64,000 nucleotides of DNA from Streptomyces sp. TLI_235 (lineage in GTDB: Bacteria; Actinomycetota; Actinomycetes; Streptomycetales; Streptomycetaceae), in NCBI GenBank assembly GCA_002300355.1, contig NSGV01000003.1, positions 496,001 through 560,000 of the forward strand. The letters run 5' to 3'. Made by a program: the position numbers and the translations under genes. Positions 44,358 to 53,227 of the stretch are shown piece after piece (within the stretch, counting starts at the first letter, position 1; each line of letters starts with the position of its first letter). Under the pieces are notes generated by a model. That model was not told the DNA's origin. It saw nothing but the letters and a program-made list of their open reading frames with translations, and did not search any database.

Positions 44358-45215
44358 TCAGTCCACCCTTACGGCGTGGATCGTGGTGAAGGCCAGCAGG
44401 GGAGTTGCGGTCCGCGGGGGATCCTCGAGTATGGGTGAGTGTCCGAGACCGGGCAGCAACTCGACTTTCGCGCCCGGAACGGCGCGGTAGTCGGCGGCGG
44501 ATGAGGATCGCCACCTGCGGTCGTCCTCGCCGAAGATCACCAGTAGCGGCTTGCCGAGGGCCGTCAGTCGGTCCGGGAGCGCCTGCTGCTCCAGGTAGTC
44601 GCGGGTGGCCTGCATCGTTGTGGTGAGCATGTGGTGGGTCATGCAGCGCACGTCCTCCAGGAGCTCCGGTGGGATCTGGTAGCCCGCGCGGCTGAAACCG
44701 GTGCTCGCGAACCGGCGGAGCTGCTCGTCGGTCGGCGGCCACTGCGAGAGTCCGATCGCGGCAGACTGCGGTGCGATGAAGGCGTCCAGGCTGGGTCCGG
44801 TGTTGATGAGCGCGAGCGCGGTCACCAGGTCGGGTCGCTGTTCGGCGAGGGCGGTGGCGACCACGCCGCCGCTGGAATGACCTACGACCACGGCGTGCTC
44901 GACGCCGAGCCGGTCCAGTGCCGCGCCGGCCCGGCGTGCCTGGTTCGGGAGCGCATAGCTCCGGTCGGCCGGTTTGGCCGACCGGCCGTGCCCGAGCAGG
45001 TCGATCCGGATGACGCAGTGAGATCCGGTCAGCATCGGAACCAGCGAGTCCCACGAGCGGGTCGAGGATGCGGACCCGTGGATGAGCAGGAGTGCGGGGG
45101 CGTCGCGGGGGCCGTCCTGACACACGTGGATGTCGCCGTCGTCCAGTGACAGGGTCAAACTCTTGGTGGCCTCGGCGCCGCCATTCACGTACGGTCCGCC
45201 GTCAGAAACAGTCAT
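44358..45215 (-). CDS. Alpha/beta hydrolase
   Basis: A 285-residue hydrolase with the full catalytic set: oxyanion HGSASSTRSW (about residue 46), nucleophile elbow VVVGHSSGGVVA (Ser about 115), acid FGEDDRRW and base LLPGLGHSPILED. DLLGHGRSAKPADRSYALPN is the usual strand 4 block. No signal peptide, so cytoplasmic. First gene of an operon with the monooxygenase; its 5' end faces the AraC-type gene across 77 bp. The pair resembles ring-hydroxylation plus ester or lactone hydrolysis modules. Confidence 0.92.
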   Translation of the reverse strand: MTVSDGGPYVNGGAEATKSLTLSLDDGDIHVCQDGPRDAPALLLIHGSASSTRSWDSLVPMLTGSHCVIRIDLLGHGRSAKPADRSYALPNQARRAGAALDRLGVEHAVVVGHSSGGVVATALAEQRPDLVTALALINTGPSLDAFIAPQSAAIGLSQWPPTDEQLRRFASTGFSRAGYQIPPELLEDVRCMTHHMLTTTMQATRDYLEQQALPDRLTALGKPLLVIFGEDDRRWRSSSAADYRAVPGAKVELLPGLGHSPILEDPPRTATPLLAFTTIHAVRVD

Positions 45216-45292
45216 GAGCCCACTGTCGCCGCCGGTCCCTGCCGACGGATTGGATAAATGTTCCCCTCAGCCGACTCAACTAGCATGGGACG
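45216..45292. promoter_or_regulatory. Divergent promoter region of hydrolase operon and AraC gene
   Basis: The 77 bp between the two divergent starts must hold both promoters and probably the regulator's own operator. It is locally AT-richer (GGATTGGATAAATGTTCCCC). No confident -35/-10 pair can be assigned by eye. Confidence 0.55.
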
Positions 45293-46198
45293 GTGCAGAC
45301 TTTCATGCATGGTGCGGCTGCGTGGGACGTCGCATGTCCGCAGCGTCCCAGCAGGGTGGCCGGTCTCACCATGGCCGGGTTCCGCATCCGTGACCTGGAC
45401 GCGCTCCGGATGGTCCCGCACCCGGCCGTGACGCTGCTCCTGGAGTTCGGCGCCGGCTCGCCCGTCCTTGACAGTGCCGCCGGGCGGCAGCAGCGGGGAA
45501 GCCTCGTCGCCGGGCCCGGGCTCGGGACCGGAGGCGAGGTCCGGGCCTGGGGAGAGAACGTCGAGTGCGTGCAGGTGCGCCTGTCCCCGGTGATCGCACG
45601 TACGGTTCTGGGCGTCTCCCCCGCCGACCTCGACGGCGCCGTCGTGTCCCTGGGCGATCTGTGGGGCCGGGAGGCGTCCCGGATCTGCGAGCAACTCGGC
45701 GATGTCTCGTCGTGGCAGGGTCGCTTCGCGTTGACGGACGCGCTGCTCGCCCGTCGGTATGAGGCGGGGCCGCCGGTAGACCCGGAGGTGGCCTGGGCCT
45801 GGCACCGCATCGTCGACAGCCGTGGCCTGGCCCGGGTCGACGGACTCGCAGCCGAGGTCGGATGGAGCCGTAAGCGCCTGTGGTCCCGGTTCCGGTCGCA
45901 GCTCGGCCTGCCGCCCAAGCGCGCCGTGAAGCTGGTCCGCTTCGACCATGCCGTCCACCGCCTGGTCGCGGGTGAAGGCGCGGCCCGAGTCGCGGCCGAC
46001 GCCGGCTACGCCGACCAGTCCCACCTGCATCGAGACGTCATGGCGTTCACCGGGGCAACCCCCGTAACCGTGGCCGGCGAGCCGTTTCTCGCCGTTGACG
46101 ACATCGCATGGCCCAGCCGCGGAACCCCCGTCGAGCCTCACGTCTCCAGGGATCTCCGGCTCGACCGCCCGCCGGAGGTGAGACGACTACCGCTGTGA
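45293..46198 (+). CDS. AraC-family transcriptional regulator
   Basis: A 301-residue regulator. The N-terminal part (residues about 30-180) is an AraC sensor domain of the type with VTLLLEFGAGSPVLD. The C-terminal double HTH is seen as VDGLAAEVGWSRKRLWSRFR SQLGLPPKRAVKLVRFDHAV and VAADAGYADQSHLHRDVMAF TGATP (GYADQSHL..DV..F.G.TP is the AraC signature). It is divergent from the hydrolase/monooxygenase operon and most likely its activator or repressor. Complete. Confidence 0.9.
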   Translation: MQTFMHGAAAWDVACPQRPSRVAGLTMAGFRIRDLDALRMVPHPAVTLLLEFGAGSPVLDSAAGRQQRGSLVAGPGLGTGGEVRAWGENVECVQVRLSPVIARTVLGVSPADLDGAVVSLGDLWGREASRICEQLGDVSSWQGRFALTDALLARRYEAGPPVDPEVAWAWHRIVDSRGLARVDGLAAEVGWSRKRLWSRFRSQLGLPPKRAVKLVRFDHAVHRLVAGEGAARVAADAGYADQSHLHRDVMAFTGATPVTVAGEPFLAVDDIAWPSRGTPVEPHVSRDLRLDRPPEVRRLPL

Positions 46199-46246
46199 AC
46201 GTCGCCGCGGTCACCTGCGCCGGACGGGTCCGGCGGCGCTCAGCGG

Positions 46247-48351
46247 TCAAGGGTGCGCGAGGGTCGCCGGCCCCACCGAGCCAGGCCATCTTGCGGCAAT
46301 ACGATCGAGGACCGGTTCAAGCCGGCGGGCGCTTTCCGTCTGCCGATCGAAGGTGAGCTGCTGGCCGGAGAGCCGAGCGGTCGTCAGATCCTCGGCTCTC
46401 AGGGAAAGAGCTGTTACCCGTGCCCGCTGAAGTCCCAAGGCGTCGTGCAGCGCTTGTGCGGTGCCCGCCAGCACTGGAGTGTGAGCCGTGGGTTCTGGAA
46501 GCGCTCGCGTCCGGGTGGTCGTGGACCGATCCGCGTAATGAACTGTGAGTGTAAGCGCGCGGGCCACCTGGCCGTCTGCTCTCAATTGCCCGCCGAGGCC
46601 GTCGAGTTCGACGTCCTCCTTGTCGAACTGCATGGCGGGGAAGCCCTCGGTCGGGGTGGGCACCACCGGGGTCCGGCGCAGCAGGGTGTCGTTGGAGAGG
46701 ATGACGCCGCAGGGGTGCATGGCGGTGCCGCGCGGGAGGGCGTCGAGGCCTTCGGCGAGGTCGAAGATCGGGCCGTAGCGGTCGGCGTGCTCCCGGACGT
46801 TGCTCAGCTCCGGCAGCTCGGCGAGCGCGGTCTTGATGGAGCGGGCGGTGATGTGGGGGAAGGCTTTGGCGAGGCGGCCGACCTCGTCGGGGGCAGGCCG
46901 AGGGCGAGGCCGGTGTCGCGGATGGCGTGCCGGGCGCGGTAGGTCTCGGGCATGGAGAGGGTGCAGACGCGTTCGGTGCCGTAGCGGGTCATGATCCGGC
47001 GGTAGACCTCGAGGCGGCGTGCGGACTCCACGTCGATGTCGATGTCCGGCAGGCTCTTGCGCCGCAGGTTGAGGAACCGCTCCATGATCAGCTCGTGGTC
47101 GAGCGGGTTCGCGAAGCTGACACCCAGCAGGTGCACCACCAAGGATCCGGCGCCGGAGCCGCGGGCCTGGACGCGGATGCCCATCTCCTTCACGTCGTCG
47201 ACGACCTGGGCGACCGTCAGGAAGTATGTCGGCCAGCCGAGCGTGTTGATGACCCGCAACTCCTCCTCCAGCCGGGTGCGCATGGTGGGGCTGCGGTCGT
47301 AGCCGTACCGGACCATCGCGGCGTCGCAGCGCTCGCGCAGCACCCGGGCGGAGGTGCCGGGGGCGACGCCGACGACGTGCTCCTCGGGGAAGTGGACCTG
47401 GCCGATGCCGAGGTCGGACGCCGGGTCGAGGCGACAGTCAGTGGCGGTGCGGGCTGTGGTCGCGAGGAGGTGCGCGGCGCCGCCGTGTTCCTGGCCGGCC
47501 GCGCGGGCGACCTCCTCCGCCAGCTGGGCCATCTCGCGGTGGTCCTTCAGGGTGCGCTCGCCGTTGCAGGTCCGATCCGGCCGGATCGGCATCAGCAGCC
47601 GGGCGGAGTCCAGCACGTCCGCGACCCGCGACTGGGCCGGATCGAGGTAGCGGACCGCGTTGGTGATCACGGCGAGCAGGTCGAGGTCAGCGGCGAGACT
47701 GACCGTGCGGGCGGCCAGCCGCAGCGAACCGGGTGCGGTGCCGGTGCGGCGGTGGTGGACGGCCTCCAGGCGCAGGTGCGGCCCGAAGACCTCGCGCCAG
47801 GGGGCGAGGAGTTCGGTGGCGGTGTCGGGGCGGCCGGCGGCGAGCGCCCGCAGCGGCTGAGAGCCGGGGCCGAGCAACACGGTCAGGCCCTCGGCGTGCT
47901 CCTGGATCGCCGCCCACGGGACGATCGGCTGGCCGCCGCCGCGTTCCGCACGGGCGGCCCAGCCCGCGGTGATCAACGCGCACAGGTTCGCCCACCCGGT
48001 CCGGTCCCGGGCCAACAGGGTGATCCGCGGCGCGGACTCGTCGACGAACGCGCCGCCCCGCGCCGGGGTCCGCGGCCGCCGCTCCCCCACCACGACGGCC
48101 GCACCTGGCCGGCCCGTTCGGCCGGCCGCGGCACTGTCGAGGAACGGAACGGCCAGGTCGGCGCCGAACAGCGGCCGGACGCCGGAGGCCGCGCAGGCCT
48201 TCGCGAACCGCACCGCGCCGGCCACCGTGTCGCGGTCGGTCAGCGCGAGCGCGCCGAGCTTCTGCTCGGCGGCCCGAGCGGCAAGGGCGTCCGGCAGGCT
48301 CGCGCCGTAGCGGGCCGAGTAGCCGGAGGCCACGTGCAGATGCGTGAACAC
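46247..48351 (-). pseudogene. DNA polymerase III alpha (DnaE) N-half fused to a Y-family polymerase C-terminus
   Basis: From GTG 48351 a DnaE-type protein: PHP domain (MFTHLHVASGYSARYGASLP; ALALTDRDTVAGAVRFAKAC), then the polymerase start with RVQARGSGAGSLVVHLLGVS and the catalytic PDIDIDVESARRLEVYRRIM. Near 46895 one C is missing from a C run; in the next frame DEVGRLAKAFPHITARSIKT continues to AMHPCGVILSNDTLLRRTPV and AMQFDKEDVELDGL. There DnaE stops and, in frame, a DinB/ImuB-type little-finger domain follows (GGQLRADGQVARALTLTVHY ADRSTTTRTR; DALGLQRARVTALSLRAEDL). A deletion has joined two error-prone polymerase genes; the third catalytic Asp, tau-binding and OB regions of DnaE are lost. 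Confidence 0.85.
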
Positions 48352-48424
48352 GCGCGCCGCCTCCTCGCTCGCACGACCCCCTCGCCGATCCGGAACCCCT
48401 CCGTCCCACCAGCGCAGACCTTGT

Positions 48425-48440
48425 TCGAATACTTGTGCGA
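48425..48440 (-). promoter_or_regulatory. Probable LexA (SOS) box upstream of dnaE
   Basis: TCGAATACTTGTGCGA matches 10 of 12 defined positions of the actinobacterial LexA operator TCGAAC-N4-GTTCGA. It lies 74 bp before the GTG start of the polymerase gene, a normal operator distance. SOS control of an error-prone polymerase is what the known biology would predict. Confidence 0.65.
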
Positions 48441-48484
48441 ATATCTTTCGCGTGTCGCCCCCCGCTCGCGCCCCGCACGGCGGC

Positions 48485-50056
48485 TGACCTGTCTCACCGA
48501 AGTTTGATCAGTCTCAGCGAAGTTTGACGGGGCGGGATTCGTCTCATCGGACGTTGACTGCGGGCGGATCCGGGGTGTGTCGGGGGTGGCGGCTAGGGTG
48601 CGGGGTCGTGGACGCTGCTGATCTTGATTACCGGGCCCGGACCTTGTCGGGCTGCATTCCTGCGTCGCTGGTGACCCGGCTTCTGGAGCTTGGCCACGAG
48701 CGGGAAGTGGAGTTCCAGGCCGGGCGCGGGGAGTGGTTCTGCGCGCTGGAGTGGGCGCGGCTGCTCGGCGACCGACGGCAGTACGAGCAGGCGCTGGACG
48801 TGCTTGGTCCGTATATCGCGACGGGCTGGTGGCCGGCCGCCCGGGCCCGGGCCGAGCTGTTGGAAGGCTGGGGCAGGGCGCAGGAGGCGATCGAGCTGTC
48901 CCGCCCCTACGCGCAGGCCGGCGACCGGTTGGTCCTCGACTTCTTCGCGCGTCTGCTGGCCCGCCACGGCCGGGCCGCCGAGGCGCTCGCGCTGCTGCGG
49001 CCCGGGATTGAGGACTGGTTCATCGCCCAGGCCCTGGTCGACGTCGCCGAAGCCGCAGGCCAGGACGAGGAGGTGGGGGCGCTGCTGGAAACCCGGATCG
49101 AGGCCGCGGTCCCGGCCTGCGACGACCCCGACTGCCACCGGCTCCGCCTGGAGCCGTCCAACGCCTTCGACCTGCTCGCCACCGTCCGGGAACGGCAAGG
49201 CCGCGTCGACGAGGCGATCGCCCTGCTGCGCCGCCGGGAGGTTACGTCGGTCAACGGCCGGGACGCGCTGGCCGACCTGCTGGCCAGGCACGGACGGATT
49301 GAGGAACTGCGCGCGTACGCCGACTCCGAGCACCACGGGCACGCCGCGCGGAGCCTGGCCGAGGTGCTGGAGGAACGCGGCGATGAGGAGGGAGCGACCA
49401 CCGTCTACCGGACCTTCGCCGAGAAGCCCCACGGCATGTGGCGCGTGGCCCATCTACTGTCCCAGCTCTTGGTCCGGCACGGCCGCGTCGACGAGGCGAT
49501 CGCGGTGATGCGCGCCCTGGCGGACTCTCCGGGCGGCGCGGACGACTGCGTCGTTGACACGCTGTGCACCCTGTATGCCGAGCACAGCCGTGCCCAGGAG
49601 GCTCTGGCCTACCTCGACGCCCTCAAGGAGCGGCGTGACGGTGAGGAGGAGTGGGACTTCTTCCGGATGCGGCTTCCGCTAATGGCCGACTGCGGCCTAC
49701 GCGACGAAGCGATCGAGCAGGCCCGGGCGCACCCCGAAGGCGGCACCTGGTACGCGGCCTGGTCCCTCTCTGACCTGCTTGCCAAGGCCGGCCGCATCGA
49801 GGAAGCCGTCGCTGTCCTCGAACAGCACCCCGTTTCCAATAGCACTGTCCTGGCCCACCATCTCATCGACCTCGGCCGCATCAAGGACGCCGTCCGAGCC
49901 CTCCAGGTCCGGCCAAGCGCCGCCCCGGCCCCCGACCCCTGGGGCGGCACCTACTCCAACGAACCGCCGTTCTGACGCCGCTCCGTACCCGCTCCTGCTG
50001 GTGGAGGCCGCGGTCAAAGTCCGTTGAGACCGGTCAAACTTCGTTGAGACGGGACA
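48485..50056. mobile_element. Candidate non-autonomous element carrying a TPR gene
   Basis: 48481-48530 and the reverse complement of 50011-50060 match at 41 of 50 positions. Each end holds two 20-bp direct units of the form GTCTCAnCGAAGTTTGAcCg (48491, 48511; and, inverted, 50031-50050, 50011-50030), with a weaker third unit at 48541. Ends start with TG, and multiple 20-bp units at each terminus are what IS21-like and Tn7-like transposases use as binding sites. No transposase is inside, only the TPR gene, so movement would need one in trans. No target duplication was seen. The family is an inference. Confidence 0.6.
48608..49975 (+). CDS. TPR-like repeat protein
   Basis: A 455-residue protein from GTG 48608 (MDAADLDYRARTLSGCIPAS). 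It is built of 33-36-residue helical hairpins with recurring phrases: LLARHGRAAEALALLRPGIE, VRERQGRVDEAIALLRRREV, LLVRHGRVDEAIAVMRALAD and LLAKAGRIEEAVAVLEQHPV. This is a solenoid of about 11 tetratricopeptide-type repeats with no catalytic domain, signal peptide or membrane helix. Such proteins mediate protein-protein contacts. The gene is alone between the inverted arrays described for 48485-50056, starting 50-120 bp inside the left one, so the repeats may carry its promoter. Confidence 0.85.
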   Translation: MDAADLDYRARTLSGCIPASLVTRLLELGHEREVEFQAGRGEWFCALEWARLLGDRRQYEQALDVLGPYIATGWWPAARARAELLEGWGRAQEAIELSRPYAQAGDRLVLDFFARLLARHGRAAEALALLRPGIEDWFIAQALVDVAEAAGQDEEVGALLETRIEAAVPACDDPDCHRLRLEPSNAFDLLATVRERQGRVDEAIALLRRREVTSVNGRDALADLLARHGRIEELRAYADSEHHGHAARSLAEVLEERGDEEGATTVYRTFAEKPHGMWRVAHLLSQLLVRHGRVDEAIAVMRALADSPGGADDCVVDTLCTLYAEHSRAQEALAYLDALKERRDGEEEWDFFRMRLPLMADCGLRDEAIEQARAHPEGGTWYAAWSLSDLLAKAGRIEEAVAVLEQHPVSNSTVLAHHLIDLGRIKDAVRALQVRPSAAPAPDPWGGTYSNEPPF

Positions 50057-50183
50057 GCCGGCCGCACTCCTGCGCCCCGAACCTCTTCCGGGCGGTGCTG
50101 GACCGGGACAGCGGCCACCGTCAGGCTGGTCGCGTAAGGTGCGCCGGTGCCGCCGGACTGCGGCGGGACCGAACGGCACGGGC

Positions 50184-51119
50184 ATGGCGGTGAGAGCAGT
50201 GGACAGTGCACGATCGCGGACCTGGCGCCCGCCGTACGCGCTCGACCTCCCGGCCGTGATCTCGCCACTGCGCCGCGGAGCGGGGGATCCGACGATCCGG
50301 CTGGAGTCGGGCACCATGTGGCGGGCTTCGCGCACCCCGGCGGGGCTGGGGACGCTGCGGATCGTGGCACGGTCGGCCGACGGCACTGTCGCCGCGACCG
50401 CGTGGGGGCCGGGCGCGGACTGGCTGCTCGAACAGTTGCCGGCGATGCTCGGCGTGAACGATGAGCCGGACGACCTGGTGCTGCCGCCCGGGAAGCTGCG
50501 GGACGTCCAGCGGCGCAACCCCGGACTGCGTCTCAGTGCGAGCGGTCTGGTGATGGACTCGCTCGTGCCGGCCGTCCTCGAGCAGAAGGTCACGGTGACC
50601 GAGGCGCACCGCGCCTGGCGGTACCTGCTGCGCCGTCACGGAACTGCAGCGCCCGGACCGGGTGCGGAGCTCGGACTGGTGGTGCCGCCGTCGGCGCGGG
50701 AGTGGGCGCTGGTGCCCTCCTGGTCCTGGCACCGCGCGGGCGTGGACGCGAAGCGCACCGAAACGATCCTCCGCGCGGTGCGGCTCGCACCCCGCCTGGA
50801 GGAAGCCTCCGCAATGGCCGGCACGGAGGCGGCGGCCCGGCTGATGCACGTGCCCGGGATCGGTCCGTGGACCGCGGCCGAGACGCTGCAGCGCTGCAAC
50901 GGCGACCCAGACGCGGTCTCGGTCGGCGACCTGCACCTGCCGAACACCGTCGCCTGGGCCCTCGCCGGGAAGGCCCGCGGCACCGACGAGGAGATGCTCG
51001 AACTCCTCGCCCCCTACGCCGGCCACCGCCACCGCGTCCGCCGCCTCATCCGCGCGCTCGGCGTCCGCGCACCCCGATTCGGGCCCCGCCTCGCACCCAA
51101 CGACCACCGCCGCCGGTAG
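50184..51119 (+). CDS. DNA-3-methyladenine glycosylase II-like (HhH-GPD)
   Basis: A 311-residue AlkA-type glycosylase from ATG 50184 (an earlier GTG at 50139 is possible). The N-terminal domain runs PPYALDLPAVISPLRRGAGD to GADWLLEQLPAMLG. The HhH-GPD core is RLMHVPGIGPWTAAETLQRC followed by SVGDLHLPNTVAWALAGKAR, where the Asp of GDLHLP is the catalytic residue. WHRAGVDAKRTETILRAV is the preceding helix. It would excise alkylated bases in base-excision repair. Complete; a truncated, frameshifted relative lies at 2940. Next to dnaE/dinB debris it suits a DNA-damage gene group. Confidence 0.9.
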   Translation: MAVRAVDSARSRTWRPPYALDLPAVISPLRRGAGDPTIRLESGTMWRASRTPAGLGTLRIVARSADGTVAATAWGPGADWLLEQLPAMLGVNDEPDDLVLPPGKLRDVQRRNPGLRLSASGLVMDSLVPAVLEQKVTVTEAHRAWRYLLRRHGTAAPGPGAELGLVVPPSAREWALVPSWSWHRAGVDAKRTETILRAVRLAPRLEEASAMAGTEAAARLMHVPGIGPWTAAETLQRCNGDPDAVSVGDLHLPNTVAWALAGKARGTDEEMLELLAPYAGHRHRVRRLIRALGVRAPRFGPRLAPNDHRRR

Positions 51120-51152
51120 GCGGCCGGCGCATCTTCGCCGCCCGGCGGGCGC

Positions 51153-51284
51153 TCACTGGACGGGGGTGGTGGTGACGGTGAACAGCGGCTTCCCGCTGCG
51201 GTCGCTGAACTCCAGGACGCCGGGCTCGGTGTTGGGGACGGCGAGCTGGGTGGTGCCGTCCACGAACTGCCGGTGGACGCCGCA
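51153..51284 (-). pseudogene. C-terminal fragment of an unknown protein
   Basis: About 43 codons ending at a stop at 51153 read VHRQFVDGTTQLAVPNTEPG then VLEFSDRSGKPLFTVTTTPV Q. It is beta-rich and clearly protein-like but has no upstream half; further upstream it runs antisense to the gene at 51273. Family unknown. Confidence 0.4.
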
Positions 51285-51980
51285 CGGACCCTGTCGGATC
51301 TGGCCGAGATCATCAACCATCTCTGGGGGCACCCGACGCCTGGAGGCCGGCTCTACCCGGCGCAAGTGGACCGGACGACCGTCGCACTCGGATGGCCCGA
51401 GAACAGCGGAAGCACGATTGCGGCCCGCGCCGAGGACTTGACCTCCTCCGAGGAGGACGACGATCGCACCTGGGTCGTGATCTGCGCCGTGTACGACGAC
51501 CCCGACCTGTTCGAATTCACGGCACGCTGCGTCACGACGGCCTTCCCGGCGCAGTACCTGTGGGGCCCGGGAACGCGGGCCGAGGCCGCGGCCTGGCTGA
51601 TCCACCATCAGCCACAGCCGGACCGGTGCGACTACCTCGACCAGGTCGTCCTCGTCCCGGTTCGGGACGACCTGGTCGGCCTGCCCGTCTACCCCGCGGT
51701 CGCCGCAGGGCTCCCCGCCACCGAGCAGAACGGCAGCTGGCATGCGGTGCGCGTCGACCGGCCCCGGGATGCCCTGGGCCATGTCCGGGCCGTCATGGCG
51801 ACAGGGCAAGGACACAACGCCGCCGGCGTGTGCCGGGACTGCCCCGCCGAGACAGTGGCCGTCGGCGACATCGCCACGGTTCTGGAAGCGGCGCGGAACG
51901 CGGGTGCCGACACGGTGCCCGTGACCGTGCCGGACGTTCGCACGCCCTTCGCCGACCGGTTCTCGCGGTCCCCTGTGTGA
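51273..51980 (+). CDS. Conserved hypothetical protein
   Basis: A 235-residue protein from GTG 51273. Features: an N-terminal helix (TLSDLAEIINHLWGHPTPGG), WVVICAVYDDPDLFEFTARC, and a central HHQPQPDRCDYLDQVVLVPV RDD. Soluble, acidic and without signal peptide. The C-terminal third contains CRDC (AAGVCRDCPAETVAVGDIAT), a possible metal ligand pair, and a final Pro-rich tail. Not recognised. It looks like a mobile-element hypothetical of actinobacteria. No operon partner on its strand. Confidence 0.65.
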   Translation: MDAARTLSDLAEIINHLWGHPTPGGRLYPAQVDRTTVALGWPENSGSTIAARAEDLTSSEEDDDRTWVVICAVYDDPDLFEFTARCVTTAFPAQYLWGPGTRAEAAAWLIHHQPQPDRCDYLDQVVLVPVRDDLVGLPVYPAVAAGLPATEQNGSWHAVRVDRPRDALGHVRAVMATGQGHNAAGVCRDCPAETVAVGDIATVLEAARNAGADTVPVTVPDVRTPFADRFSRSPV

Positions 51981-52043
51981 TCCCGGCTTGCCGGCCTGGT
52001 TCGGGTGCAGAGCCCCTGGGCCCGGCGACGCACTTCAGCAGTC

Positions 52044-52718
52044 TTAGCCGGCGGCCTGGGCCAGGCGTCGCATGATCGTCATGAGGTCGTCGGACGGGGC
52101 GATGCTCATCGTCCGGGTCTCGGGGTCGCAGACCGTGATCGATGTCAGGGTTCCGTTGCGCCACCAGAACACGCGGGGCGAGATGGATCCGGGTCCGTCC
52201 TCGTAGGCGCCCTGCCCGAACTGAGCCAAGGCGTTGACGGCTTCGACCACGTGCCGGTCGGCGAGCGGGTAGAAGACGAGGTTGTGGCGGTTAGGGACGA
52301 CGAGCAGCACGCCTTCGTCTGGGAACGCGGGGCCGCCGGCGGCACCCACCGCCTCCTCGAGGACGAGCACCTTGCTGGCCGCGAACGCCGACTCGGGGTG
52401 GCCGAGGATGTGGAGGACGGCGCCATCGGGGAGGTCGACGGTGTCGTAGTTGACCGGCGTGTTGAGCAGGTTGGAGCGTGCGGCCGCCATGAGGGTGTCC
52501 CGCTCCACGAGGGCCACGTCCTGGTCGTCGAGGACGCGGACGTTGTCCGGGGTGTCGAGGGCGATGCCCTCCAGGAGGTCCGTGGCGAGCGGGCGCAGGT
52601 GGCTGAAATGCTGTCGCGCCTCCGCCGGTATCGACTCCTCGGAGACCAGCCGGAGGTACACGTTGCCCAGTGGGTCGGGCCCGCTGGCGGGGCTGGAGGG
52701 GGCTGACAGGTCGGTCAT
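52044..52718 (-). CDS. Conserved hypothetical protein
   Basis: A 224-residue protein from ATG 52718 with a good AAGGAG site 7 bp upstream. Mixed alpha/beta; notable blocks are GNVYLRLVSEESIPAEARQH, ILGHPESAFAASKVLVLEEA, VPNRHNLVFYPLADRHVVEA and RVFWWRNGTLTSITVCD. The regular strands and single copy suggest a DUF1444-like or immunity-like fold, but I cannot assign it. It is separated from whiB by about 200 bp without a gene. Confidence 0.65.
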   Translation of the reverse strand: MTDLSAPSSPASGPDPLGNVYLRLVSEESIPAEARQHFSHLRPLATDLLEGIALDTPDNVRVLDDQDVALVERDTLMAAARSNLLNTPVNYDTVDLPDGAVLHILGHPESAFAASKVLVLEEAVGAAGGPAFPDEGVLLVVPNRHNLVFYPLADRHVVEAVNALAQFGQGAYEDGPGSISPRVFWWRNGTLTSITVCDPETRTMSIAPSDDLMTIMRRLAQAAG

Positions 52719-52915
52719 GGGCGGCTCCTTCGGGAGTATGCGGCTGCGGTAGGGCCGGGGCTTCGTCTGGTGGGCCAGTGCGTCGGCGGTGCACTGGCGG
52801 ATTTTCCTTGATCAGATCACGCCGCTCCGACATCGCCCGACACGAGCTGGCATGCCCAACACCAAGTGGGGCGGGCAGGGTGGGCACGGCTGGAGGGGGC
52901 CGATCTGTGGAGGGG

Positions 52916-53227
52916 TCAGCCTGCTTGCAGCAGGGCTTGCACGGCGAACTGCTGCTCGTGCTCGGCGCGCGCGGCTTCCAGCAGGCTGCGCCAGGAGTCG
53001 ACGGTGGGACGTCTGCGCAGCAGGGAGCGGCGGTCGCGTTCGGTCATGCCGCCCCAGATGCCGTGCTCGATGCGATGGTCGAGGGCGTAGCCGAGGCACT
53101 CGGTGCGTACCGGGCAGCCAGCACACAGGGCCTTGGCGCGGTTCTGCGGCGCGCCATCGACGAACAGGTCGTCGGGGTCAGCCTGTCGGCACAGCCCTGA
53201 CGTGGCCCAGTCGGTCTCGTCGTTCAC
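52916..53227 (-). CDS. WhiB-family iron-sulfur transcriptional regulator
   Basis: A 103-residue Wbl protein from GTG 53227. Four cysteines have the family pattern C-X(n)-C-X2-C-X5-C: Cys13 in SGLCRQADPDDLFVDGAPQ, then LCAGCPVRTECLGYALDHRI. The turn GIWGGMTERDRRSLLRRR supplies the conserved GIWGG and a basic DNA-binding tail. The C-terminal 25 residues are extra. Such proteins hold a [4Fe-4S] cluster and act with sigma factor sigma-A/HrdB. Located near HU; could be chromosomal or phage/plasmid-borne. Confidence 0.95.
   Translation of the reverse strand: MNDETDWATSGLCRQADPDDLFVDGAPQNRAKALCAGCPVRTECLGYALDHRIEHGIWGGMTERDRRSLLRRRPTVDSWRSLLEAARAEHEQQFAVQALLQAG

Noticed and set aside
45216..45292. 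Assigning a -35/-10 promoter (TTGGAT / TAGCAT)
   Set aside because: The spacing of about 25 bp is too long for a normal promoter.
48485..50056. Reading the 20-bp units around the TPR gene as a CRISPR or as terminators
   Set aside because: Units are adjacent or nearly so, without spacers, and inverted at the far end, which fits mobile-element termini better.
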